A DNA stretch of 64,000 nt from Marsupella aquatica (taxonomy: Eukaryota > Marchantiophyta), in assembly GCA_973895155.1 (NCBI GenBank), contig OZ316899.1:1364001-1428000 (forward strand), in the 5' to 3' direction. Positions 52,491-62,779 of this stretch are shown piece after piece; positions within the stretch are counted from its first letter, which is position 1, and each line of letters opens with the position of its first letter. A program made the position numbers and the translations under genes. The notes under the pieces are model-generated. The model was not told the DNA's origin. It saw only the letters and a list, made by a program, of their open reading frames with translations, and ran no database searches.

Positions 52491-53425
52491 TTGAGAATCC
52501 TCTGATTCCAGATCATTTGAGGAATTACTAGGATTGCTACTCGACTCCCTATCAGTCTCCTCGACTGAATCATCAACATACTATGGGACAGTACCAGCCT
52601 CATCATCTATGAACTAAGGGCAGTAAAAGGCTTTTTGAGCACCCCTCACTGACCGTAGACCTTTCCCCTCCCAAGTCAAAACAACGGGCGCTTCATCAAC
52701 CTCCTTTGCAGACTTTTCAGCATAAGCAAATCCCTTCTCAGGGGTCACAAGAAAATTATCCTCAATTTCTTTTTGAAGATGAAATCTCTTCTCCAAAAAC
52801 CAATCCGAACGCCTATCACTGAAGAAATCACCAACATTGGATCAATACTACGCATCCAAAAATTCTAGAAATAACAGAAAAACACCATATAGGGAGTTCT
52901 ACATCAAAGGCCAAGTACTTTACTCCAGGTCAAATTCATCCATCTCTTCTGAAGGTCCGCCATGATCATCTCCTGGGATGGTGAACTCATTGTCCAATCC
53001 TTCATCATTGGGGTCCTCTTTCTTCTGACCTGCGGCCCCTTTCAACTTATGGGCATGTCTATCCAACACATTTGCCAGATTTTTTGAGCACACGGATGAA
53101 GAATGTCTCTATCTTAAACCCCTACAACAAATCTCCCTACGTATTCCCCAACGGCAAAAGCACTTCAATCTCCAATAGTCCAATCAATGTCCTTTGGTAA
53201 AGTAAGGATCTCCATTACGGCTTGCATGAACCCAATTGACAATCTATTGGAACCTGCAAAAGCCGCCCTAGGACTGGGATCAGTTTTTGGGTAGCAAACA
53301 CTCAGCATTGATTTATGACGGGCATCCTCAAAAGAAGTCAGTGGAACATATTCAGTATGTTTTGGGACTTTTGCTGAGAATTCCACCTTGTAGAAGACAT
53401 CCATTATGAAAACAAGAATTTGTTA
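52491..53425 (-). pseudogene. Unidentified protein, C-terminal fragments
   Basis: Three protein-like minus-strand blocks. Block 1, 53425-53090: open to its 5' end, FIMDVFYKVEFSAKVPKH, YVPLTSFEDARHKSML, SNRLSIGFMQAVMEIL, DWTIGDWSACAFAVGEYVG. Block 2, about 53095-52918: SKNLANVLDRHAHKLKGAAG, acidic stretch, ending MDEFDLE and stop. Block 3, 52830-52500: LEKRFHLQKEIEDNFL, APVVLTWEGKGLRS, FYCP, then acidic Ser-rich and stop. The frame is cut at 53426 by a TGTG-family head, so the N-terminal part is missing. I do not recognise the family. Conserved-looking aromatic residues and low-complexity acidic tails argue for once-real coding sequence, possibly of another mobile element. Confidence 0.5.
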
Positions 53426-53426
53426 G

Positions 53427-54040
53427 TGTGACGCCGCCAGCACGGCGGGTAATGAGTAATCCGGCCTAATCCGCGCTTAGCACGTGCGCTACGGGCTTAG
53501 TAGTCCATAGTTATTAGCATAACAACATTAAAGTAGGTAGTAATCATGAATATGACATTATTAGTCAATAAGAAGCAATTGCGCTCAGGCTAGCGGCAGA
53601 GTGCCACCCATACCGCCGGGTTACAAGCGTGTTATGGACGCCTTCCTTGGGTCCGTATAACAAACCAAGGAGGCGGCTCTTTGACACTCCTTGATCCGGA
53701 CCTGCGGAGTGGCCGGTACACTGCAAGCGTGAAAGGATCGGCCTATCAAAAAGGAGGAGGGGCCGATCGGCCGACGAGCCCTCAGGGTATAAAAGGCAAG
53801 CCATTCTCTTGCATTGCATCAACACTTCACTCCTTGCGCCAGCTTTGATCCCAGCTTGCTCATTTTCTCCTTAGTCATCCACCACCGTTCCTTGTATGTC
53901 TGTCACAATTATGTCCAGTTCAACCTTTCACTTTTGGCTTCAATTTCTATCCATTGGAAATCACCTAGCAAAGTTGCTGGCCAAATTCAACCCCCGCCTG
54001 TACAAAATTGAAAGATAGTACAAACAAGTCATCCATTGTC
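53427..54040 (+). mobile_element. Head, promoter and first exon of a TGTG-family element (E3)
   Basis: Begins TGTGACGCCGCCAGCACGG at 53427 after GTTAG. It contains the ordered head words, GTCCGTATAAC, GGCCGGTACACTGCAAGC and TATAAAAG at 53788-53795. ATG at 53896 starts a frame matching the N-terminus of the A and B proteins (MSVTIMSSS, FHFWLQFLSIGNHLA, LYKIER, then TAG at about 54016). Similarity stops near 54040; no tail was found, so it is truncated. Confidence 0.75.
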
Positions 54041-54799
54041 ATGAGGTTTTCTTCCTAAGGGATAAATCCTCATGTTTGGCTTGTGCAAAAGAAGAGAAAG
54101 AAAAAGGATAAACATGCAACTTTTGCATTTTTATCGATGGATAAGTGAAAAATGGTATTATGAGAGTAATTTTGAGCCAATGAGGAGCTGGTTGGCGAGT
54201 CCTACATGGCTAAATTCCATTGGTGTTCCTTTCGAGTTTGACAAAAATGAACAAATGACAAATAAGTTTTTGCTTTTCATACTATATTTAGTAACGGGAA
54301 AATAGAGTGAGTTGGCGGGATTATTTGTCGACCATTGATGCCATCAACATTAATTTGGGTCTAATGGTTGTGATGATGAAGTGACTTTCATTTGTTGCAT
54401 ATTTGGCTTAGTCTTAGCCATTTATTTATCATTTGATTGTCATGGGGCTTATTTTGGAGATAGAGAGTTATTTTGAAGGGTTAAAACCCTGGTTACTTGT
54501 TTGAATGGTGTGGCGGCAGCTTAGGGGTTGAGTATGGAAGGGGTAGGTCATGCATGGCATGCTGGCTGCCCCCTACTTGCTCAAACTTAATTATGGTTTA
54601 GTATTGGGTTACAATCAAAATGGTGGCAGTTTTAGATTTGCAAGCAACTCAAGAAGAGATAAGCGTTGGTATTGGCATGGCTAAGGATGAAGCTCAAGCT
54701 TGAGTATGACAACTCAAGTTAGGAGACAAGGTTGAGCCTTGCCTTGGTGGTGAGGGTTAAAAGAAAAACCGGAAGGATACTTACTCACAAATAGAGACC
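54041..54799. other. Intergenic stretch with one short frame
   Basis: A 77-codon frame at 54072-54305 has no recognised relative. Nothing else supported. Confidence 0.3.
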
Positions 54800-55543
54800 T
54801 TGGGAGAATGGCCACAACTTGGGCTAGGGGTATCCGTTGGGGCCCAAATGTTTTTGTGCTGAGTCAAGGGAAGGTAAGGCACTCCTTGGTGAAGGTGAAA
54901 ACCCAGAAAAAGAACCACCCAAACATATTTTCAGCCAAGGCCAAGAGGAGGTCCCGATAGCTTGCAAACCTGAGCCGACATAGGAGAATGAACATCAGAT
55001 TTAGGGACTGACCTTTCTTGCACCCATAGCACTTTAGTAAGGCTCTAGGTAAGGGTAATTACCTTTGGTCAAAGTTGTAATGCCATCAAGTTAAGAGAAG
55101 TAAGTATAGGGGGTAGTTTACTTAGTTTAGTAAAAGAATTACAAGTAAAATAAGGCCAACTTTGACTAGGCCTAACTTGAGACTCACTCACTCTTTTTGC
55201 AAGCTTTCAAGTGGGTTGGGAATCTAGTGAAAAGGACCATAAGTGGGAGCAGGTTTGGAGGTTAAAACATGCAAATCATGTGTGGCATATTCCAGGGCTT
55301 TGAAGGAGTCAAAATACCAGGTTGTAGAGTGGGCTATGAACTATAGAGTTGGACTTTGTGTTAGGAGGACTTGGAGAAGGTGTAGTTGGATCCCAGGTTG
55401 AGCTTGGTGTGGAAAGAGAATAGTATATAAGATAGAAGTTTTCCTTTGTTAAAGGACCAGAATTCTCACTCAGTTCTCGAAATAGAGGCTCTACCTTGCT
55501 AAGTTGGGGCTAAGCTTGAGAAGGAGGTGAAGTCCATACTTAG
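54800..55543 (+). repeat. Repeat R1, copy b, left part
   Basis: Matches 2330-3071, including the TATA-like GTATATAAG near 55425. It is interrupted at 55543 by a MITE and a copia, and resumes at 62202. Confidence 0.85.
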
Positions 55544-55857
55544 GAGGTATTCTATGTTGCAAGCAAACAAGGAGATTTTGATAGCGAGGAGATTTTGATA
55601 GCGAGGAGATTTTGATAGCGAGGAGATTTTGATTCCAAATTTCAGTTACTATTTGATGCCTTTTACATTTTTTGTGTTTTTTTAAAGGTTGCAGATGGCT
55701 AGTGAGCTCGCTAGCAAAAAGGGAGTCCCCAAAAGGGATGTTACCAACCGGTAATTGATAGCGAGGCAGTTGCATGTAGAAAAATAGGGGTGATGCAGGA
55801 ATTTATTTTGCTCGTGCGAGGAAATTTTTTATTGTTTGCTCGCACGGTACAATTACC
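55544..55857. mobile_element. 314-bp Mutator-like MITE
   Basis: Flanked by a 10-bp duplication CCATACTTAG (55534-55543 and 55858-55867). Ends are imperfect inverted repeats of about 24 bp: GGTATTCTATGTTGCAAGC at the left and, reversed, GGTAATTGTACCGTGCGAGC at the right, both running into AAAC. A 9-11 bp TSD is characteristic of Mutator-like elements. It has no coding capacity. A 17-bp unit GAGGAGATTTTGATAGC repeats almost four times at 55567-55630. Confidence 0.7.
55567..55630 (+). repeat. 17-bp tandem repeat in the MITE
   Basis: GAGGAGATTTTGATAGC repeated about 3.7 times with no substitutions in the core. Confidence 0.9.
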
Positions 55858-55870
55858 CCATACTTAGTGT

Positions 55871-56043
55871 TATTCAGGGACATAGGTCTCATGCGCCAAC
55901 AAACTCACTACCTTCTATTCCATATGGGAGTATGGGGGCTCCCTATATAGTACATGGCGTGGTGGTTATGTAACCACCTCTTGTCCCTATTCACTAGGCC
56001 GGGTAAGTCTAGTTTACTAGGGTTATGTTTATCACTTATAACA
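55871..56043 (-). repeat. 3' LTR of the copia element
   Basis: Minus strand TGTTATAAGTG...CCCTGAATA, 173 bp, preceded by the purine tract AAGGGGGAG (56044-56052). Confidence 0.93.
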
Positions 56044-56052
56044 CTCCCCCTT
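56044..56052 (-). other. Polypurine tract of the copia element
   Basis: Minus strand AAGGGGGAG abuts the 3' LTR start TGTTATAAG. Confidence 0.85.
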
Positions 56053-56640
56053 GGTTGGGTGATGAGTGTGTTACAGCCAACCATATGATGGGGAAAGCTA
56101 ACCCTATAGTCTATAGTCTGGTCCAATGTAGTATGGTCTCATTAAAACCATGCTTCCATCATGGAAAGAGTGCCACTACTATAACATAGGTTTGGGTCAA
56201 GTTATTGAATGTAAGTCCTTATGGTGTGCAAAAAGGGTGCATAAGGGAAATTAAAGGGTGTAATCTCTATGTATGTGTCCGTTAATGTGTCTAAAGGCTC
56301 GTGGTCTGTGTTTGTGTTTAAGGAGCTGTTTACGCTCCTACCCTAATCCTGCGGGCCACGGGTTGGACGCCTCCAGTCGTCGGTCTGTTGCCTTGGTGGG
56401 CTGCTGAAATCGTTTGAATCTTTGTTTGTTCGGTAGTCGGTGCGGCCATGTCGGGAGGTCGTCGTTTGTGTGTTGACTTTGACCGTTGAGATTGGTCAAA
56501 GTCTCATCAGTTCTGTGTGATTCTCGACGGTTCGGGGTGGCAGATTAGGGGTAGCATGAAATGTTGGAGCTCCCGTTGTATCAGTTTGATCGACAGTAAT
56601 GGGTGTGCAGTTTGGGTAAGTTCCTCGATGGCCTGCGTCA
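56053..56640 (-). other. 3' untranslated region of the copia element
   Basis: No gene seen between the end of RNase H and the purine tract. Confidence 0.6.
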
Positions 56641-58288
56641 TTATTTTCCTTGTAAAAGTGATGCCATACTTTGCAGTCCTATCCCGTATGCATGTTCGCG
56701 GTGTAGTGCTGGTGGGAGTGGTTTAGTGAACAAGTCCGCGCGGTTGTCTTTACTTGGAATCCATTGCACTTGGACCTGTTCGCCATGCTGTTCGTGAGTG
56801 AAAAAGAATTTGGGTGCTATGTGTTTGATTCTATCCCCTTTAATGAATCCCTGGACTATCTGCTCCACGCAGTGTCGGTTGTCTTCGTATATAGTTGTTG
56901 GTTTCTTTAGCTGCGCTCTGCCTGTGTGCAGGTGTATGTGGTTTATCAGGTTTCTCAGCCAGATGCTTTCCCTGGTGGCTTCGTAAGTGCTATTATCTCG
57001 GCGTGATTTGAGGAGGTCGCTGTGAGTGATTGTTTGCTACTTTTCCAAGAGATCGCAGTGCCACCTTGTAGGAAGACGTATCCTATTTGGGATTTTGCAT
57101 CATCAGGGTCTGAGAGGTAGCCTGCGTCCGTGTAGCCGGTCAGCATGTTTTTTGAGTTCTTGGGGAAGAATAGCCCCATGTCCGTTGTGCCGCGCAGGTA
57201 TTGGAATACCCTTTTTACTCCGTTCCAATGTCGGATTGTGGGGTTGGAGCTATGGCGAGCTAGTAGATTGACGGCAAAAGCAATGTCGGGGCATGATTGT
57301 GTCGCCAGGTACATCAGGGCCCTGATGGCTGAGAGGTATGGCTTCTTGGGGCCAAGAACCTCCTCTATCTCTGCCCATTTTTTAAAGGTGTCCCTTGTGG
57401 GGTCTAAGGATCTCAGGTCCATGGGGGTGTTGACCGGGTGGGCGGATGCCATGTTGAATTTCCGTAGCGCCTTTTTGGTATAAGTTGATTGGTTGATCAG
57501 GATTCCCTGCTGCAAGTAGTTGAATTGTAATCCCAGGCAATAGCTAGGCTTCCTGATGTCCCTCATCTCGAATGTCTTCTTCAGGATTTCGATTGTCTTT
57601 TGCATTATCGTTGCTGTGCCAAAGATGTTTATGTCATCTACGTAAATTGTGATGATGACAAATTCATCTGCCTCCTGTTTGAGTAACAAACAAGGGGCAA
57701 TGTTGTCAGTATTGAAGTTCAGTGCGAGCATTTCAGCTTTGAATCGTTTGTACCAGGTGCGTCCGCTCTGTTTTAATCCGTACATTGAGCGTAGGACTTG
57801 GACTGCGAGTTCTCTTTTGACTCATTTTGGCTGTGTAGCAGCGATGTTCGGTTGGAGGAGCGTTTGTTTCCTAAGGTTGGATGTGTGAAGCAATCCTTTG
57901 GTGTCGGTACTGCAGGCCCAAGCTCGCTTGTCATTTTGTCCAAATCGCCTGTAGGGCCGGTTTGGGTTAGGCCCGGTTGTAGACCGTGGTCTGTGGTACC
58001 TTTCTTCTCCCCCTCAATGTGGAACCTTATTCTTTTGATCAGTTCCGGGGGTGCCTTCATGTATATTGTGGTATCTAGGATACCATACAGGTAGGCTGTG
58101 ATCACGTCTAGCGTGTACATGACGAGCTTGTGCAGGAGTGTAAATGCAATGAGGTACGGGTATGTTATGGAATCCATCATCGGGGAGTATGTTTGGTCGA
58201 AGTCCCGGTCGGGAATTTGGGTGTAGCCCTTCGCTACCAAGCGAGCTTTGTATCTGATTACCTCTCCCTTTGCATTTCGTTTCCTCAA
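56641..58288 (-). pseudogene. Copia reverse transcriptase and RNase H
   Basis: RT starts in 58288-58040 (YKARLVAKGYTQIPDRDFDQT, DVITAYLYGILDTTIYMKAP). After an aberrant stretch at 58030-57790 it continues at 57785-56955: MYGLKQSGRTWYKRF, the catalytic YVDDINIFG, CLGLQFNYLQQGILINQ, VFQYLRGTTDMGLFF, TGYTDAGYLSDPDDAKSQIG. RNase H ends in SSNHAEIIALTK and, in the next frame (56868-56641), IKHIAPKFFFTHEQ and DNRADLFTKPLP. The stretch at 57790-58030 does not look like RT and may be a small insertion or recombined segment (GLTQTGPTGDLDKM). The YVDD box is intact. Confidence 0.92.
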
Positions 58289-58892
58289 GAAAGTGAACTT
58301 ATATCCCGTAAGGTGTGTCCCTGCGGGTGCAGGGATTACGGGTCCGAAGACGTTTCGTTTTATCAGGGAGTCTAATTCAGAGTTTATGGCCAGCTCCCAT
58401 TGATGCCAGTCTGGTCGAGATTGGGCCTCTGCTATTGTAATGGGGTCAGGGGTTTCGTTGGTTATCTCCTCAGAGATATGGAACGCAAAGTGGTCATTGA
58501 TTTGTGTTGTATTTCACTGCATCATCTGTCCGGTGTGTATGTAGCTGATCGTTATTTCCTCATTTGCTATATCCCTTGGAGGGGGTGATCTTCATGCAGG
58601 GGTGGCCGTGGGTGCTGGTGATGCGCTGCGTGGTGGTTGCGGGTGCGTATCCTTGGAGCCTAGGGGTCGGCCCTATTTTGCCTTTGGTGCGGCTGCCGTT
58701 GCCTGTGGGGCTGTCCGTGAAATTCTTGCGGGTATATTTGTTGCCTCCGTGTGTGATTGTGTGACTGCAGCTGCGTCGTTGAAAGAGTCGGGTAAGTTTG
58801 TGAGCATCTGCTGTAAATGGAGGACCCTTAATTTGTACTCCCTGGTCTGCTTCTCTGGTCCGGTGGTCATCAATGATTGGTTTCGTGGGCAG

Positions 58893-59879
58893 CTATTGTA
58901 GTTCTTGTGCTTTGACATGTCCGCTTCTAGCAGTGTCTTCGGTGAGAGTTGGGAATTCATCTTCAAAGAATTGGCAGTCTTGGAACCTTGCTTTAAATAC
59001 GTCTGCTGTCGTAGGTTCCAAGTACCTGATGATAGAACGTGAGTCTAGTCCCACGTAGATGCCTCGTTGTCTCTGGGGTCCCATTTTGGTCCGTTTGGGG
59101 CCGAGTATTGGGACCAGGACCAGGCATCTGAATGTTCGGAGATGGGTGATGTCCGGTGGCATTCCGTATGCCAAGAAGTGAGGGGCCTGGGTGTTGAAGG
59201 AGGATGGCATTATTCTTAGGAGGGCGGCAGCGTGCAGGACAGCATGTCCCCATGCTGAGGCTGGTAAGTTGGATTGCATTAGTAGTGGCCTGGCCACCAT
59301 CTGTATGCGTTTTATCATCAGGTAAAATGCATTTGGCGATACCATTCTGGAAGTGGATGTGTGGGACCGGGTATTCGATGTCTATCCCTGCGGTCTCATA
59401 GAAGTCGTCAAACATTTTTGATGTAAACTCCCCCGCATTGTCGACTTTGATGGTTTTGATTGGATTCTCTGGGAATTGGTGTTTGAGTTTCAGTATGTGA
59501 GATAAGATTCTGGTGAAGACCAGGTTCCGTGTGGAGAGCAAGAGACCTGTGACCATTTGGTGGAGGCGTCTATGATGACCATGAAGTATCGGAATGGGCC
59601 GGATGGTGGTTCGATTGGCCCACAGACATCTGCTTGTATCCTCTCTAAAAATTGTGGGATCTTATGTATGGTTTTTGATGGTGCAGGCCGAGTCACCATC
59701 TTTCCCTGTGAACAAGTGATGCAGGGTTTGTTCGAGGCTGAGGGGTGAACTCCGTGGGGTATCCCCACCGTGGTCTTCAGTATGTTATGGTACATATTGG
59801 TGTCGGGGTGACCAAGGCGATTATGCCAGGTTTGAGTTAAGTTGAGGGTGGGTGGTTCTGTGTGGTAAGAGTGTATCAT
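58893..59879 (-). pseudogene. Copia integrase
   Basis: GAG-pre-integrase domain TWHNRLGHPD with CITCSQGK (zinc ligands H, H, C, C) at 59879-59700. Catalytic Asp in QADVCGPI, second Asp in IKVDNAGEFTSKMF (about 59440), then HFQNGIA where the catalytic Glu region is reached with a frameshift (about 59345). The C-terminal half is in frame 59345-58893: RIQMVARPLLMQSNLP, ASAWGHAVLHAAALL, GIYVGLDSRSI. At least two frameshifts. Confidence 0.9.
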
Positions 59880-59918
59880 GGTGATGTATAAGCTAGGGGG
59901 GTAAATTGGTAAGATCTC

Positions 59919-60440
59919 TCATACTCCTCCCCCTGGTTTGGTGTTGTCTAGTATCTGCAACACTTCCCTGTTGTTGTGGGTGTCAGTGTGGATGTGTAGC
60001 TTATTTGCGCGGATATCGTTGAAGCTGATTAGGTTCCTTGTGGCCCTTGGTGCGTAGATTGCTGAGTCGATGTAGATTGTAGTCCCTTTTGGAAATCTGA
60101 CTCTGGCCGGGCCGTAGCCTTCCTCTATGTGGTTAGGTCCTGTTATCGTTGTCATGGATTTGTTTGATGGTGTGATTCGGAGGAAATAATGTCTGTCTCG
60201 TAGTATCGAATGAGATGTTCTGCTATCCACAATGCAATTACTGTGGTCGTTCGGTGGTGTTGGTGTGGAGCCTAGTTGGGCGGTGTGGACCTCGGGTATT
60301 GCTGGGTCTAATTTGTAGCCCTCAATGTCGTCTAGGGCCTCCATGTAGTTGCCCTGTGCTCCGTTGGTGGGTTGTTCCTGGCTCTGCTTGTAGAGTGTGA
60401 CCAGGTGTGCGGGTGCCCAACTCGGGGGGGTCACTTCCAT
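59919..60440 (-). pseudogene. Copia protease
   Basis: Active-site loop CIVDSRTSHSILRD, where Arg replaces the usual Gly/Thr after DS, followed by GPARVRFPKGTTI and the closing YAPRATRNLISFNDI. The changed active site suggests loss of function. Confidence 0.8.
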
Positions 60441-60659
60441 GGAAGTGGCATATCATGTGCGACAAAGTATAGGGCCATTTAAATGGTTTTGGCGGAAGAC
60501 TTATTAAGTCTTCTATGGAAATATAGGGTTGTTTAATTGCAAAATGCATACGTGTCATCACATGATTGGTGTCGTACAACTTTCTAGAAAGTGACTTAGG
60601 GGGGTCATAAATGACCCAAACCATTGCACGTGATGTATGACCCTTCATATAGTGACCCC

Positions 60660-61582
60660 CCCGAGGTGCCCGACAGTCTCTTTGTAGGTGTCCCTTTGTT
60701 TCGCACCTGAAACATTCAATGGGGTTATTTTCTTCTAGGTGCTAGTTGTAACATCCCCTGGCGCGACGCCCCCCTCGGGCTCTTCCTCTGAGTCTGCCTC
60801 CTTTTCCTCTGTATCCACCTCTTCTGTTAAAGTTTCCGAATGTTTGGTCTTCTCTATTGGGTTGGCCGTTACCTCTGCCGCCTTGTTGGTATCTACCCCT
60901 ACCGGGGTTTATGCCTCTTCTCCCCTGAAGTTTCCATTTCCTCTCCCTCTGGGCCTATCGTTCTGGCAATTAAAGTTGGCTTCTGGTCTTGGTGGTGGTG
61001 CAGCGGCCCCTGGTGGGCAAGATTTGGCATTCTCCAAGAGGAGTAGTTGGTGTTTTTTGGCGTGAAGCATATATGCGATCAGTTCGGAATATTTAGTGAA
61101 GCCCATATTCCTGTTTAGTGATGCCAGGAGTAAGTTTCTTGCATTGAACGTTGAAAGGGTGCGCTCTATCATTTCATCGTCGTTGATGGGTGGCCGCAGA
61201 CTGCCAGTTGTGAGGTGATCCGGAATAGTTCGCCATTGTAGCTCGCTATTGAGTTGTGGTCTTGGACTCTAAGATTGATCCAGTCATGGCGGGCCGCTGG
61301 CAGGGAGACAAGCCGCATGGGGTCAAACCGTAATCTCAGATCTTCCCAGAGTATTCTGGGATTATATTGGTTCGGATACTGGGTCTTGAGTGGCTCGGCC
61401 AAGTGATGTCGAATGAAGATTAACGCTCTTGCTTTCTGTTGCAGTGTGAGGCCTGCATCGATTAGGATTGCGTCCTGCAAGTCTTTGGATGCAAGATAGG
61501 CCTCAATGTCAAGTGACCATGTTAGATAATTTGCACCATCTATGGCTACTGCCTTAAATTGTAATTTCTTGATCGTAGTCAT
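60660..61582 (-). pseudogene. Copia gag
   Basis: 137-codon N-terminal part 61582-61169 (FKAVAIDGANYLTWSLDIEA, ILWEDLRLRFD, ASYNGELFRITSQL). It is frameshifted into 61172-60909 (ARNLLLASLNRNMGFTKYSE), followed by a Pro/Gly/Arg-rich part and, in a third frame, a CCHC knuckle CFRCETKGHLQRDC at about 60670-60715. Typical copia UBN2-like gag. Confidence 0.9.
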
Positions 61583-62023
61583 TGTTCAATCGAAGTATTG
61601 TGTCTTCGATAATCAGAAATGTCTCAATGAATGGAGATTGCTTAAGTTTTCCTTGGTGTATCTTGTTTGGAATTGTGTAATCTTGGGGGATGGGATCGGG
61701 ACTTCCCTGATATTGGTCCGTGTGCGGCCGTTCTTGGTGGTCCGTTTGCCTTGTGTCGACCTGCCTTGTGCCTGCTCCGATATTTCACAGGCCGTCCTTG
61801 CCAAATGTTGGGTAATTTTTGTGGAGAGGATCGTGTTCAGGGAGGAGAGATCGATGTGGGGGCAAAGCTATTGTTGGAATCCTTGAAAAAAAACTGAAAT
61901 CCTTAGACGTTTTTGTCTTCCGTGGGCTGGTGTGGAGGTTTTCCCTTTTTTTAAAGCAAAATTTTGCTCGAGCTTATGTGTAAGGGAAAAAAACCGCTTA
62001 GATCTAGAGTCATGTTGATAACA
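61583..62023 (-). other. Copia leader with degenerate primer binding site
   Basis: Directly after the 5' LTR the minus strand reads TGTTATCAACATGACTC. The first eight bases differ from the initiator-Met site TGGTATCA at one position. The remaining leader has no gene. Confidence 0.55.
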
Positions 62024-62196
62024 TATTCAGGGACATAGGTCTCATGCGCCAACAAACTCACTACCTTCTATTCCATATGGGAGTATGGGGGCTCCCTATA
62101 TAGTACATGGCGTGGTGGTTATGTAACCACCTCTTGTCCCTATTCACTAGGCCAGGTAAGTCTAGTTTATCGGGGTTAGGTTTATCACTTATAACA
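62024..62196 (-). repeat. 5' LTR of the copia element
   Basis: 173 bp, partner of 55871-56043 with five substitutions. Confidence 0.93.
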
Positions 62197-62201
62197 AGTG
62201 T

Positions 62202-62779
62202 GAGGATTTTGTAGAAGATATTTTGTTGTAAGGATTGAGTATGCAATGAAAAGAGTCTTTCCAATCTTCATTGTGATCATTAAGTGTGAGGAAATTTGAA
62301 TCCTATGAGGGCAAGAGAAAAATCCATGTTAGGGTGCAATCTTGGTCTAAGCTTGAAGGGGATGTCCTGGTACATAACCAAGGCCATGGAGGCAAGGTTA
62401 AGGTGGAGCACTACTTTGGGACTTAGAGAGGATTGTATCTTGAGGGTGGAAAGTACTTTGCCTTGTGTGAGAACAAGAGGAAGAGTCCTTAGAGAGAAGA
62501 GTTATCTCTAAGAGCTCAAAGGGGATGTGTGGGCCCAAACCAAGGCCAAGGGGCAAGGTTAAAGGGTAACACTACTTTGAGGGTCTAAGGGGGACTTAAG
62601 CTTGAAGAGGAAAGTACTTTGGGTTCTTGGATGTTTGTGTGAGAATCTACTTTAAGATGACAACTTGGAGCAGAGATCCCCCTTATTGATCCTTGGAGTA
62701 GAGGAGAGGGGAAGGGTGTGAGTGCAAAAGTAGTCAAGGGGACTACCTCTCTAGAAGTGGAGAGCTGGAACTACTTATG
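62202..62779 (+). repeat. Repeat R1, copy b, right part
   Basis: Continues 54800-55543 after the MITE and copia; corresponds to about 3080-3670. It ends at CTACTTATG, where an inverted copy begins. Confidence 0.85.

Larger units (their letters stand above)
55871..62196 (-). mobile_element. Complete Ty1/copia retrotransposon (6.3 kb)
   Basis: LTRs of 173 bp at 55871-56043 and 62024-62196 differ at five positions. TSD AGTGT at 55866-55870 and 62197-62201. Minus-strand order gag, protease, integrase, RT, RNase H is the copia order. Frameshifts in several genes indicate that it is inactive, although LTR identity of about 97 percent suggests a fairly recent insertion. Confidence 0.95.

Noticed and set aside
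55871-62196. LTRs ending at TGTTATCAACA
   Set aside because: The 3' LTR copy and the 5-bp TSD AGTGT place the LTR end at CCCTGAATA; the following bases belong to the primer binding site region.
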